Origin: Acidobacteria bacterium ADurb.Bin340
GTDB taxonomy: Bacteria > Acidobacteriota > Holophagae > Holophagales > Holophagaceae
Assembly (NCBI GenBank): GCA_002068835.1
Contig: MWBB01000006.1
Location: 1-32,446 of the forward strand
DNA length: 32,446 bases
Reading direction: 5' to 3'
Of this stretch, positions 24,878 to 32,348 are shown piece after piece. Below the pieces are notes generated by a model that did no database searches, was not told the DNA's origin, and saw nothing but the letters and a program-made list of their open reading frames with translations. Every line of letters starts with the position of its first letter. Positions within the stretch are counted from its first letter, which is position 1. The position numbers and the translations under genes were made by a program.

Positions 24878-26755
24878 TCAAAAGAAGGCCCGCAGGCTTT
24901 CGTCGATGCCCTTGCGCAGCTCGTACCACCAGGACAGGGCTGCTTCCTGGGGATCGGCCTCGAAGGCTTCGATCCAGCGGGCCAGTTCGGGGGAGGCGTC
25001 GCCTTCGATGTCCCGGCGGCGGCGGAGGAAGGTTTCCAGGAAGGCGAGGTTCCGCTCGGATTCCCAGTACACCGAGGCGTTGCGGCTGTTGATGCGGCTG
25101 GCGGCCACGGCGAGGCCATCCAGGAAGGGCTTCCGGGCGCCGTAGAGGGCCTCGACGATCTCGGGGAGCATCTCCTCGGCCCAGCCCCGGTGGAAGCGGC
25201 ACACACCCAGGTTGTCCATCACCAGTTCCGCCTTGAAGCGCTCGGCGCAGACCCGACCCAGGGTGCGGGGCGGCACGAAGTCCGGCCCGTAGAACATGTA
25301 GTACTTGCCCATGATGGGCATGGGAGCCAGCACCCCCGGGGTCCAGTACTGGTTGGGCACCATCCAGCCCCGGCGGCCGTGGGCGGTGTGGAGGAAGGTG
25401 TCCAGGAGGCGATGACCCCGCTCCCGGTGGAGGCGTCGGCCCCACTTGCGGGGGCCCTCGGAAAGGTCCAGGCCGCCGCGGCGGTGGAGGATCGCCTCGA
25501 TCAGTTCCAGGCCCAGCTCCGCGTTGTGGGCGCTGTCCTCCACCACCCGGAAGGCAGCGGGATCCCACCGGGGCGTGCGGGTGATCCCCAGATCCTCGGG
25601 ATCCAGGCTGCTGTCCACGAGGCATTCCATGAGCCAGGCCAGCACCCCACCCAGGCTGATGGCGTCGAAGCCCGCGGCATCCCCCGCGCGGTTCAGCCGC
25701 TCGGCCGCACGCTGGTCGAAGATCCCGCAGAGGGGGCCCAGGGTCTGGTAGGGCTCGTAGTCCTTCTTGAAGACGTCGCGGGTCTTCTTGCAGAGGGCCG
25801 CGCAGGGTTCGCCGCAGGTGGACTGGCTCTTGGTCTGGATGGTTTCTTCGTTGAACTGGCGCAGGTAGTGGTCCACAACCCAGTGCTGGTGGCGCTCCAG
25901 GCGCTCCGCCTCGCTCCAGCCCAGGCTGCGGCCGTTGAAGGCCAGCATCCGGCCCTTGAGGGTGGCGAAGTTCACGCCGAAGGTGCCGCCCGTCTCGAAG
26001 GCCGGATCGAAGCGGTACTTGGTGGTGGCTTCGAAATCCTTGGCCGCCAGCTTCTTGCGGTACTTTTCCTCGAACCAGCCATCGGCCACCGTGCGGTCGC
26101 GGAAATCCTCGTCCAGGAAGGTGCCGCCGTAGATGATGGCGGCCAGGCCGTGCTCCTGGAGCAGCTTGGAGCCGAAGCCCCCCCGGCCCGCCCAGGTGTC
26201 CGCGGCCGTGATCTGGCCCTTCACGATGGGGGCGCTGCCGATGGCGCCGAAATCCGTGGACCGGGCCGCGGGGCCCACCGCCAGGATGCGGGGATCGCTC
26301 TCGTAGCGGTGCCGGAAGCGCGCCAGCACCGTCTCCATCAGCCCGTAGACCCCGCCTTCGCCGCGGGCCCAGGCCGCCTCCAGGTCCAGGGGGTGGACTT
26401 CGACTTCGATCTCCTCGCCGTGGGTGCGGTTCAGGTAGAGCACGGAGGGCGCCGAGGCCTTGCCTACCAGGGACACCAGGTTGATGCCCAGGTTGTCGAA
26501 GACCAGGCCCGCGCCTCCCATGCTGGAGATGTAGAAGCCGCGCCAGCAGGGCGAGAAACCCGTGAAGATCAGCCGGTTCGAGCCCGGCAGGATGGACCCC
26601 GCGAAGAGCCCGGTGCCGAAGTTCAGGCTGCGGTGGCGGTCCGAAAGGTGCAGCCCCAGGTCTACGGGGCCGAAATGGGGCCCCACGGGGTAGCGCTTCA
26701 GGCGGTAGAACCCGGTGGAAGGATCCACGAAGAGCACACGCTGGACGGTATCCAT
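24878..26755 (-). CDS. Aldehyde ferredoxin oxidoreductase-family protein
   Basis: A 625-residue enzyme of the tungsten/molybdenum bis-pterin AOR family, which oxidises aldehydes to acids with ferredoxin or a partner subunit. Near the N-terminus are FGTGLFAGSILPGSNRLIFTGFSP and ISSMGGAGLVFDNLGIN, matching the AOR N-terminal pterin-binding domain. The [4Fe-4S] ligands appear as Cys314, Cys318 and Cys322 (TCGEPCAALCKK) and Cys519 (NLGVCRFHRGW). The first group is C-x3-C-x3-C, whereas the classical enzyme has C-x2-C-x3-C. LCGIFD and GFDAISLGGVLAWLMEC are standard family blocks. GGAGG (complement of 26761-26765) sets the ATG; upstream open frame is antisense to the lipoprotein gene. No ferredoxin-like partner subunit is adjacent. 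It may oxidise aldehydes from amino-acid breakdown. Confidence 0.9.
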   Translation of the reverse strand: MDTVQRVLFVDPSTGFYRLKRYPVGPHFGPVDLGLHLSDRHRSLNFGTGLFAGSILPGSNRLIFTGFSPCWRGFYISSMGGAGLVFDNLGINLVSLVGKASAPSVLYLNRTHGEEIEVEVHPLDLEAAWARGEGGVYGLMETVLARFRHRYESDPRILAVGPAARSTDFGAIGSAPIVKGQITAADTWAGRGGFGSKLLQEHGLAAIIYGGTFLDEDFRDRTVADGWFEEKYRKKLAAKDFEATTKYRFDPAFETGGTFGVNFATLKGRMLAFNGRSLGWSEAERLERHQHWVVDHYLRQFNEETIQTKSQSTCGEPCAALCKKTRDVFKKDYEPYQTLGPLCGIFDQRAAERLNRAGDAAGFDAISLGGVLAWLMECLVDSSLDPEDLGITRTPRWDPAAFRVVEDSAHNAELGLELIEAILHRRGGLDLSEGPRKWGRRLHRERGHRLLDTFLHTAHGRRGWMVPNQYWTPGVLAPMPIMGKYYMFYGPDFVPPRTLGRVCAERFKAELVMDNLGVCRFHRGWAEEMLPEIVEALYGARKPFLDGLAVAASRINSRNASVYWESERNLAFLETFLRRRRDIEGDASPELARWIEAFEADPQEAALSWWYELRKGIDESLRAFF

Positions 26756-26829
26756 GGGGGCCTCCGCAGCTGATCCTTCCACACTCCTGCGGACCGGGGA
26801 TGGGGTATCCTCCCGCCCGGAGGTTTCCC

Positions 26830-27120
26830 ATGCGCTGGATGGTGGTTCCCGCCCTGATCGCCCTGGCTGCCCTTGGCTGCAAGGACCAGGAGAAGATCGA
26901 CCTCCAGCGGAGGACCGAGCGCCAGGCCTCGCAGCTCCGCCGGGCCGCCGAGGCCCTGGAGGAGGCCCGGGCGGGTCTGGAGCAGGCGGAGCTGAGCCTT
27001 TCCTTCCTCCAGACGGAGGCCCGCAACCCTGTGCAGGTTCATGCACGCACCGCCGCCGCCCGGGAGGCCCTGCGGAAGTCCAGCCAGGGCCTCAAGGAGG
27101 CCCGGGAGGCGGTGAAGTAG
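26830..27120 (+). CDS. Small coiled-coil lipoprotein
   Basis: A 96-residue protein. Residues 1-17 are a lipoprotein signal peptide ending LAALGC, with Cys18 as the probable lipidated residue (the box is slightly atypical at -3/-2). The rest is almost wholly helical and charged, with heptad-like leucines and alanines (LRRAAEALEEARAGLEQAELSLSFLQ), indicating a coiled coil in the periplasm. I do not recognise a family. GGAGG lies six bases before the ATG; a start 30 bases upstream would not give a signal peptide. It is divergent from the aldehyde oxidoreductase and its stop is three bases from the end of the convergent PPK2 gene. Confidence 0.8.
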   Translation: MRWMVVPALIALAALGCKDQEKIDLQRRTERQASQLRRAAEALEEARAGLEQAELSLSFLQTEARNPVQVHARTAAAREALRKSSQGLKEAREAVK

Positions 27121-27123
27121 GTT

Positions 27124-27990
27124 TCAGCTCTCCAGCACCCGCTGGCGTTCCACCTCGGGATCGAAGCTGGGTGCGGGCCATCGGGGAGCCACTTCCCGCA
27201 GGTGCTCGATGAGCAGGCGCTGCACCGCCAGGCGGGCGTACCACTTCCGGTCCGCGGGCACCACGTGCCAGGGCGCTTCCCGGGTGGAGGTGCGATCGAA
27301 CACCGCCTGGTAGGCCTCCATGTAGGCCTCCCAGCGGGTCCGCGCATCCACATCCCCGGGGTTGTACTTCCACTGCTTGTCCGGGCGTTCGAGCCGTTCC
27401 AGCAGCCGTTTCTGCTGCTCCTCCCGGGAGAGATGCAGCATCACCTTCACGGGCGTGATGCGGGTCCCGACCACCTCCCGCTCGAAGGCGTTGATGGCCG
27501 CGTAGCGCTTGGACCAGACCGCCCTGGGCGCCAGGTCGTTCACCCGGACCACCAGAACATCCTCGTAGTGGGAGCGGTCGAAGATCCCGATACGGCCCGG
27601 GCGGGGCAGGGCCCTGCGGATGCGCCAGAGGAAATCATGGCTGCGCTCCTCATCGGTGGGCGCCTTGAAGGCCGTGATCTGAAGGCCCTGGGGATCCACC
27701 AGGCCCGCCACATGGCGCACGATGCCGCCCTTGCCGGCCGTATCCATGGCCTGGAGGATCAGCAGCACTGCTTCCGGCGCTCCCGCCGTGGCCTGGGCGT
27801 GGAGCCGCTCCTGGAGGTCGTCCAGTTCCGCCTCTCCCGCCGCCAGGGCCCTGCTCCCGTCCGCCTTGCCCCCCTGGAAGCCCGGCGTGGAGGCCGGATC
27901 CAGGTCCGCCAGCCGGAATCCCCTGGGAATCTTCAGGGCCTCCCGGAAGGAGGGTTCGTGCTTCCAAGGCAGGCGGGCGGGTTTGGACAT
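27124..27990 (-). CDS. ppk2: Polyphosphate kinase 2 family protein
   Basis: A 288-residue PPK2-family enzyme, which moves phosphate between polyphosphate and nucleotides (usually making NDP or NTP from NMP or NDP with polyphosphate). The P-loop-like motif is AMDTAGKGG with Asp83 and Lys87; IFDRSHYEDVL (137-146) is the second conserved block with Asp138-Arg139; NPGDVDARTRWEAY and ADRKWYARLAV are the further family motifs. The single-domain size and the N-terminal extension (LADLDPASTPGF) fit the class I/III group; the nucleotide preference cannot be told. No clear Shine-Dalgarno precedes the ATG. It is encoded three bases from the convergent lipoprotein and downstream of the amidotransferase-like gene on the same strand. 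Confidence 0.93.
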   Translation of the reverse strand: MSKPARLPWKHEPSFREALKIPRGFRLADLDPASTPGFQGGKADGSRALAAGEAELDDLQERLHAQATAGAPEAVLLILQAMDTAGKGGIVRHVAGLVDPQGLQITAFKAPTDEERSHDFLWRIRRALPRPGRIGIFDRSHYEDVLVVRVNDLAPRAVWSKRYAAINAFEREVVGTRITPVKVMLHLSREEQQKRLLERLERPDKQWKYNPGDVDARTRWEAYMEAYQAVFDRTSTREAPWHVVPADRKWYARLAVQRLLIEHLREVAPRWPAPSFDPEVERQRVLES

Positions 27991-28051
27991 GGCGGAAGGA
28001 TGGACTCAAAGGGGCCATGCGGCCAGATGGAACGGTGGATGAAATACGGCT

Positions 28052-29212
28052 TTACCGCCCGTGGCTCATGGCCGACAGGGCCTTGAGGCAGCGCTCCAGT
28101 CCTTTCCGGGTGGCGGGATCGGGCTCCGTGGCCACGGCGGCCTTGAGATCCTTCAGGGCGGCGGTGTGCTCCAGCTCCACCAGGGCTTCCGCGGCGGCGA
28201 GGCGCAGGGCGGGATCGTTCTCTCGCAGGCAGCCTTCGATGCGCTCCTTGGCGCCCCAGCTGCGGATCTCCAGCAGGGTGGCGATGGCTGCACGCTTGCG
28301 GTCCGGGTCGCCGGGGAAGGCCAGCAGGTCCTCGAAGCAGGCCCGCTCGCGGGCTTTCAGGGGCTTGTCGAACAGAACCTCCGCGCGGTTGCGCGTCACC
28401 CGCACCACATCCTTCCCGTAGGGGATCAGTTCCTTCCGGAGGGTCCAGCGCACCATGCGAGGCAGCATCCACCGCATCCCCGGCGTGTTCTCGGGATGCC
28501 CCACGGCCAGGAACACGCGGCCCTTGCCGGCTTCGCTCCAGGCCAGGAAGGTCTTGCCGTTGGTCATGTTGGCGGGGGCATCGTTCTTCAGGTGGACATC
28601 GCTCTGCATCACGGCCATGGGCACGGCCGCGCCGCCCTTGGCGGGGACCAGCACCGGGCCTTCGTAGTACTGCATGAAGGCCTGTTCCATGCCCTTGAAC
28701 TCGGGAAAGACCGAGAAGGTTTCGGGGGTGAACGTGAAGCGCACCATGCCGTTGCCCCGTTCGTCATGCTCCCGGTCGATGGCCTCCAGGCCCCCCAGGT
28801 GGAAGCAGGCATAGTCCGGCGTGTCGGACAGCATGTAGGCTCCGGCGCAGAGGCCCACCACGCCCCGGCCCCGTTCCTTCACGAAGGCCAGCACCTTCGC
28901 CTGGCCGCGGGCACCCAGGTTGGCCATCTGCCGGGCCCCGCCGCCGCCGGGCAGGACCAGGGCATCGCAGGCCTCCAGACCGCCTTCCAGGATGTCGGCG
29001 GCCGTAAGGATCCGGGGCTCGATGGCCGGATCGATCTTCAGGGCCTCCACCGCGTCCGAGAGGCATTCGGGATCGGCCCCGAGGCCCTTGAAGACTCCCA
29101 CCCGGAGGAGGGTGCCGGGGGTGCCCTTCGCGGGGGCTGCGGCAAGGTGGGAGGTCGCGCCCAGCAGAAGGCCCAGAAGGGCGAGGAAGAGGCGGGATGC
29201 AGATGGACGCAT
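28052..29212 (-). CDS. Exported BPL_N/amidotransferase-like protein with HEAT-like repeats
   Basis: A 386-residue exported protein. Residues 1-26 form a signal peptide (RLFLALLGLLLGATSHLAAAPA). Residues 34-260 belong to the class I glutamine amidotransferase-like group related to the biotin-protein-ligase N-terminal domain: LVLPGGGGARQMANLG (85-100) and GLCAGAYMLSD with Cys122 as the putative nucleophile, then an AVGHPENTPGMRWMLPRMVRW block with the histidine. Residues about 300-386 are helix pairs rich in Ala, Leu and Glu, like HEAT or PBS-lyase repeats (ALRLAAAEALVELEHTAALKDLKAAV). The activity is unknown; a periplasmic amidase or hydrolase is possible. GGAG at 29219-29222 sets the start; the upstream frame is rejected. 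Confidence 0.82.
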   Translation of the reverse strand: MRPSASRLFLALLGLLLGATSHLAAAPAKGTPGTLLRVGVFKGLGADPECLSDAVEALKIDPAIEPRILTAADILEGGLEACDALVLPGGGGARQMANLGARGQAKVLAFVKERGRGVVGLCAGAYMLSDTPDYACFHLGGLEAIDREHDERGNGMVRFTFTPETFSVFPEFKGMEQAFMQYYEGPVLVPAKGGAAVPMAVMQSDVHLKNDAPANMTNGKTFLAWSEAGKGRVFLAVGHPENTPGMRWMLPRMVRWTLRKELIPYGKDVVRVTRNRAEVLFDKPLKARERACFEDLLAFPGDPDRKRAAIATLLEIRSWGAKERIEGCLRENDPALRLAAAEALVELEHTAALKDLKAAVATEPDPATRKGLERCLKALSAMSHGR

Positions 29213-29540
29213 GAACGACTCCAGGAACCCGGGACCGGCTGGATGGGAGCAGGATGCCATGGCGGGCGGGATCCTGCGGTTCCGAAAGGGCGTACCGGAT
29301 GCTGATGGCGCAGGCCCTGTTCGGCTTGCATGGTTCACAGCACCTGCTGCCCCGGCAACCGACGCTTTCCCGTATCCTGACCCCGCACTTCTGAAGGGAT
29401 TCATGGCCATGCACCGGCCTGCCCGGCCCCGGGATCATCCGATGGGGCCACCGGTGACAGGCCATTCCGCGCAACACGCGAGGTCGCTTCGCGCCCATCG
29501 TCAACCACCCGCCCGCTCGGGCACCTCAGCCGGAGGCACC
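29213..29540. other. Divergent control region (328 bases)
   Basis: Holds the upstream regions of the amidotransferase-like gene (minus) and the LysM gene (plus). I see no certain promoter; CGTATCCT at about 29372-29379 is a weak -10-like site on the plus strand. An in-frame ATG at 29403 with AAGGGA before it could extend the LysM protein by 46 residues, but that part is Arg/Pro-rich and shows no signal peptide. Confidence 0.4.
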
Positions 29541-29771
29541 ATGTCCGATACACCTCAGAATCCCGATTTTTCGGATGTGACCGGAGGTTCATCCTCCACC
29601 GCATCCCAGGAATACACCGTTGCGAGCGGTGACTCCCTGTCCAGGATCGCCAAGCGCTTCTATGGCGACGCCAAACTCTGGCCCCTGATCCACGAGGCCA
29701 ACAAGGAACGCATCAAGAACCCGGACCTGATCCAGGTCGGCTGGACCCTCACCATCCCTCCCAAGCCCTGA
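29541..29771 (+). CDS. Small LysM-domain protein
   Basis: A 76-residue protein consisting of a short Ser/Thr-rich N-terminus and one LysM domain (residues 24-75: YTVASGDSLSRIAKRFYGDAK, then NPDLIQVGWTLTIP). LysM binds N-acetylglucosamine-containing glycans such as peptidoglycan. There is no signal peptide with the ATG at 29541 (GGAGG four bases ahead). Like the YgaU/Kbp family it may therefore be cytoplasmic, or exported by an unseen route. Twelve bases separate it from the lipoprotein gene, so both are probably co-transcribed and end at the hairpin after 30236. Confidence 0.88.
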   Translation: MSDTPQNPDFSDVTGGSSSTASQEYTVASGDSLSRIAKRFYGDAKLWPLIHEANKERIKNPDLIQVGWTLTIPPKP

Positions 29772-29783
29772 AAAGGAGATCCC

Positions 29784-30236
29784 ATGCGCATGCGCACCCT
29801 GGTTCTGCTTCCGCTCCTCCTCGCGCCCCTCGCCTGCGGCAAGAAGGAGGCGCCCCAGCCTCCCCCGCCCGCTCCCATGCCCGCGCCTGCCCCGGTGGTG
29901 TTCGCCGTGAGCAGCGTCACCCTCGGCAAGGCCCTGGGTTCGGACAAGAAGATCGTGGAGGCCACGAGCACCTTCGGCGTCAAGGACACCATCTACGCCA
30001 GCGTCGAAACCGTGGGCACCGCCGACAAGGCGCGCCTGGAGGCCAAGTGGACCTTCACCGGTTCCAAGGGCCCCGTTTCCGTGAACGACAATTCCATGGA
30101 ACTGGTGAACCTCGCGGGCCCCTCGGTCAACGAATTCCACATCACCAAGAAGACCGATTGGCCCAAGGGCGCCTACCAGGTGGAGATCCTCCTGAATGGC
30201 GCCAGCGCAATGAAGAAGGACTTCACGGTCCAGTAG
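29784..30236 (+). CDS. Putative lipoprotein with C-terminal beta domain
   Basis: A 150-residue envelope protein. Residues 1-17 are a signal peptide ending LAPLAC with Cys18 as the likely lipidation site, followed by a Lys/Glu and then Pro/Ala-rich linker to about residue 37. Residues 40-150 form a beta-rich domain with a pattern like immunoglobulin folds (IYASVETVGTADKARLEAKWTF and the end AYQVEILLNGASAMKKDFTV). That ending resembles domains that bind ligands at the envelope surface, but I do not assign a family. A strong AAAAGGAG site precedes the ATG. It is the second gene of the LysM unit. Confidence 0.8.
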   Translation: MRMRTLVLLPLLLAPLACGKKEAPQPPPPAPMPAPAPVVFAVSSVTLGKALGSDKKIVEATSTFGVKDTIYASVETVGTADKARLEAKWTFTGSKGPVSVNDNSMELVNLAGPSVNEFHITKKTDWPKGAYQVEILLNGASAMKKDFTVQ

Positions 30237-30250
30237 GACCTGCTCGAACA

Positions 30251-30286
30251 AGGCAAAAGCGGGGGCGCAGGCCCCCGTTTTTGCCT
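30251..30286. terminator. Bidirectional terminator between the lipoprotein and YpfJ-like genes
   Basis: Arms of 16 bases (30251-30266 and 30271-30286) pair with one G-T wobble around GCAG. The stem contains AAAA on the left and TTTTT on the right, giving a T run for plus-strand transcripts and, in part, for the convergent minus-strand gene. Confidence 0.8.
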
Positions 30287-30298
30287 TCAGGGGACCTG

Positions 30299-31159
30299 CT
30301 ACAGGGTCCGGGCCGAGAAGGTGTCCCCCTGGGTGATGTCCCCGGTCTGGAAGCCCTTCAGGAACCAGCGTTGGCGCTGCTCCGAAGTGCCGTGGGTGAA
30401 GCTGTCGGGGTTCACATACCCCTGCTGCTGGCTCTGGATGCGGTCGTCGCCCACGGCACTGGCGGCATTCAGCGCCTCTTCCATGTCCCCGGGCTCCAGG
30501 ATGCTCTTCATCCGCTGCGCATGGTGGGCCCATACGCCCGCGAAGAAATCCGCCTGGAGTTCCAGGCGGACGTTCAACTGGTTGTAGTCCGCTTCGGAAA
30601 GCCGGGCGCGGGCCTGTTCCATCCGCTGCAGGGTGCCCAGCGCCTTCTGCACGTGATGTCCCACTTCGTGGGCGATGACGTAGGCTGCCGCAAAGTCTCC
30701 CGGCGCCTTGAGGCGGTTCTGGAGTTCGGCCAGGAAGCGCAGGTCGATGTAGACCTTCTCGTCGGCGGGGCAGTAGAAGGGCCCCGTGGAGGCGCCCGTG
30801 GCGCCGCAGCCCGAATCCGTGTGGCCGCTGTACAGCACGAGCCTGGGCTCCCGGTAGGCCCGGCCGTGGGCCTGGAAGAGGGCCTTCCAGACATCCTCCG
30901 TATCCGCCAGGACCACCGCCGCGAATTCGCCCGCGGCACGATCCTCCGGCGTGAGCTCCCCCTGGGGGGCCGAGGTCGACTGGACCTGCCCCTGCTGAGA
31001 GCTGACCACCCGCAGCACATCCTTCAGATCGCCGCCGAACAGCAGCACCAGCACCGCGATGAGGATCGTTCCAAGCCCGCCCCCCAGAGCCAGCCTCCGG
31101 CCGCCGGCCCCGCGGGCATCCTCCACATTGCTGCTCTGGCGTCGGCCTTGCCATTTCAT
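30299..31159 (-). CDS. YpfJ-type neutral zinc metallopeptidase
   Basis: A 286-residue membrane-anchored protein of the YpfJ (zinc metallopeptidase, DUF/PF04228) family. Residues 24-42 are a single transmembrane helix (ALGGGLGTILIAVLVLLFGG) with a basic N-terminus inside. The zinc motif is HEVGHH (His164, Glu165, His168) and the further conserved block ELQADFFAG supplies a Glu/Asp. SGCGATGASTGPFYCPADEKVYID is the family signature before the helix. The substrate is unknown; the active site faces the periplasm. AGGAGG at 31165-31170 (complement) sets the ATG. Confidence 0.93.
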   Translation of the reverse strand: MKWQGRRQSSNVEDARGAGGRRLALGGGLGTILIAVLVLLFGGDLKDVLRVVSSQQGQVQSTSAPQGELTPEDRAAGEFAAVVLADTEDVWKALFQAHGRAYREPRLVLYSGHTDSGCGATGASTGPFYCPADEKVYIDLRFLAELQNRLKAPGDFAAAYVIAHEVGHHVQKALGTLQRMEQARARLSEADYNQLNVRLELQADFFAGVWAHHAQRMKSILEPGDMEEALNAASAVGDDRIQSQQQGYVNPDSFTHGTSEQRQRWFLKGFQTGDITQGDTFSARTL

Positions 31160-31338
31160 GGAAACCTCCTGATGCGAGGGGGGGGCGTGACGGGGTGTTC
31201 ATGAAGCGCGGGATCTGGCGCCATGATCGCATCCCCAGGGGCGAAGGGCTCCTGCGGGTGTGGGGGATTCCTCAGGTTCGCGGCAGGTCCCTGGGCATCC
31301 CGGGGCCGCTATCATGAATGCCTTTCCCCAGGATCCCC

Positions 31339-31866
31339 ATGGATCGAACTGCCCCCCGGGATTTCATCCGCGTGGACGCCTCGGCCATCCACGGCCTCGG
31401 TGTGTTCGCGAAGCGCGACATCCCCAAAGGCACCCGGGTGATCGCCTACACGGGGGAACGGACGACCCGGGCGCGACTGGTGGAGGAGGCCCGCACCCGG
31501 GGCCGGGACCTCACCTACGTGCTCCATGTGGATGAGGGTCACGTCATCGATGGGGCGGTGGGCGGCAACGAAGCCCGCTTCGTGAATCACGCCTGTGCGC
31601 CCAACTGCGAGATCTACGTCTTTGACGGGGTTCCCTACCTCTATGCCCGCGAGGACATTCCTCCCGGGGCGGAACTGACCTTCGATTACCAGCTCCAATC
31701 CATGGCGCGTGAACGCCTGTCGCTCCGCCTGGCCCGCCTGCGCCATCCCTGCACCTGCGGATCCCCTGATTGCCGGGGGACCCTGCTTTCCGCCGAGGCC
31801 CTCCGACCCCGGTTCTACCGACACACACGGGGCCTCAGCCCCAAAGTTTTCCAGGGGGAACCATGA
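31339..31866 (+). CDS. SET-domain protein lysine methyltransferase
   Basis: A 175-residue bacterial SET-domain protein, a class of S-adenosylmethionine-dependent lysine methyltransferases more familiar from eukaryotic chromatin enzymes. The N-terminal GLGVFAKRDIPKGTRV motif (19-34), the cofactor-pocket motif NHACAPNC (83-90) and the terminal tyrosine motif FDY (115-117) are intact. A post-SET zinc cluster follows: Cys138, Cys140 and Cys145 (HPCTCGSPDC), completed by Cys90. The target is unknown; relatives in Bacteria methylate ribosomal, histone-like or host proteins. I use ATG 31339, five bases after AGGA, over ATG 31318, though the latter is possible. The stop overlaps the start of the next gene as ATGA, so the two are translationally coupled. 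Confidence 0.88.
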   Translation: MDRTAPRDFIRVDASAIHGLGVFAKRDIPKGTRVIAYTGERTTRARLVEEARTRGRDLTYVLHVDEGHVIDGAVGGNEARFVNHACAPNCEIYVFDGVPYLYAREDIPPGAELTFDYQLQSMARERLSLRLARLRHPCTCGSPDCRGTLLSAEALRPRFYRHTRGLSPKVFQGEP

Positions 31867-32348
31867 CCCGCACCCTTCGCCTCACGCCCCGCCAGATGGC
31901 CATCCTCGCCGCGGGCTTCACCCTGGCGACCCAGGGCCTGGGCCTGTCCGCCGCGCCTCCCGCCCAGGCGCCCGCAGGCAAAACGAAACCCCAATCGCCC
32001 GCCTTCAAGTACGCGGGGAAGTTCATCAAGTTCAAAGGCCAACTCACGGTCGCAGGACTGCTCAACGGTTCGCCCGTGTTCCGGAACGCCCGGGGCGAGT
32101 GCTTCCGTGTGGAAGCCGGCACCGGCGACCTGAAGTTCCTGGATCCCGCATCCCTGGGACAGGCCAAGGCGGGCGCCACCCAGCGATCCTCGGCGGTCAT
32201 GGGGAAGTTCATCAAGTGGGACAAGCCCGGCGCCGGAAGCCGCGTGAGCATCCTGGGCCTGGACGACCAGGGCCGCGTCATCCAGGAAAATGCCCGCGGC
32301 GAGCGGTTCTACCTCGATCCGAACGGCGACATGGTGTTCGTGAAGTAG
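31863..32348 (+). CDS. Secreted protein with two tandem repeats
   Basis: A 161-residue protein that I do not recognise. Residues 1-31 are a Sec signal peptide (MTRTLRLTPRQMAILAAG, cleavage near LSAAPP). A Pro/Ala/Lys linker follows. The rest is two copies of a unit of about 50 residues: the first starts KYAGKFIKFKG and contains VFRNARGECF; the second starts VMGKFIKW and contains VIQENARGERF. Shared features are GKFIK[FW] and NARGE-x-F, then a strand ending LKFL or MVFVK. The lysines are not shared at every position. Its start overlaps the SET-gene stop by four bases (ATGA) with AGGGGG at 31853-31858. It could be a substrate or partner of the methyltransferase, but an exported protein would need to be modified before export. 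Confidence 0.8.
   Translation: MTRTLRLTPRQMAILAAGFTLATQGLGLSAAPPAQAPAGKTKPQSPAFKYAGKFIKFKGQLTVAGLLNGSPVFRNARGECFRVEAGTGDLKFLDPASLGQAKAGATQRSSAVMGKFIKWDKPGAGSRVSILGLDDQGRVIQENARGERFYLDPNGDMVFVK

Noticed and set aside
29403-29540. N-terminal extension of the LysM protein
   Set aside because: It has a possible ribosome binding site, but the residues are Arg/Pro-rich and show no signal peptide or conserved pattern.
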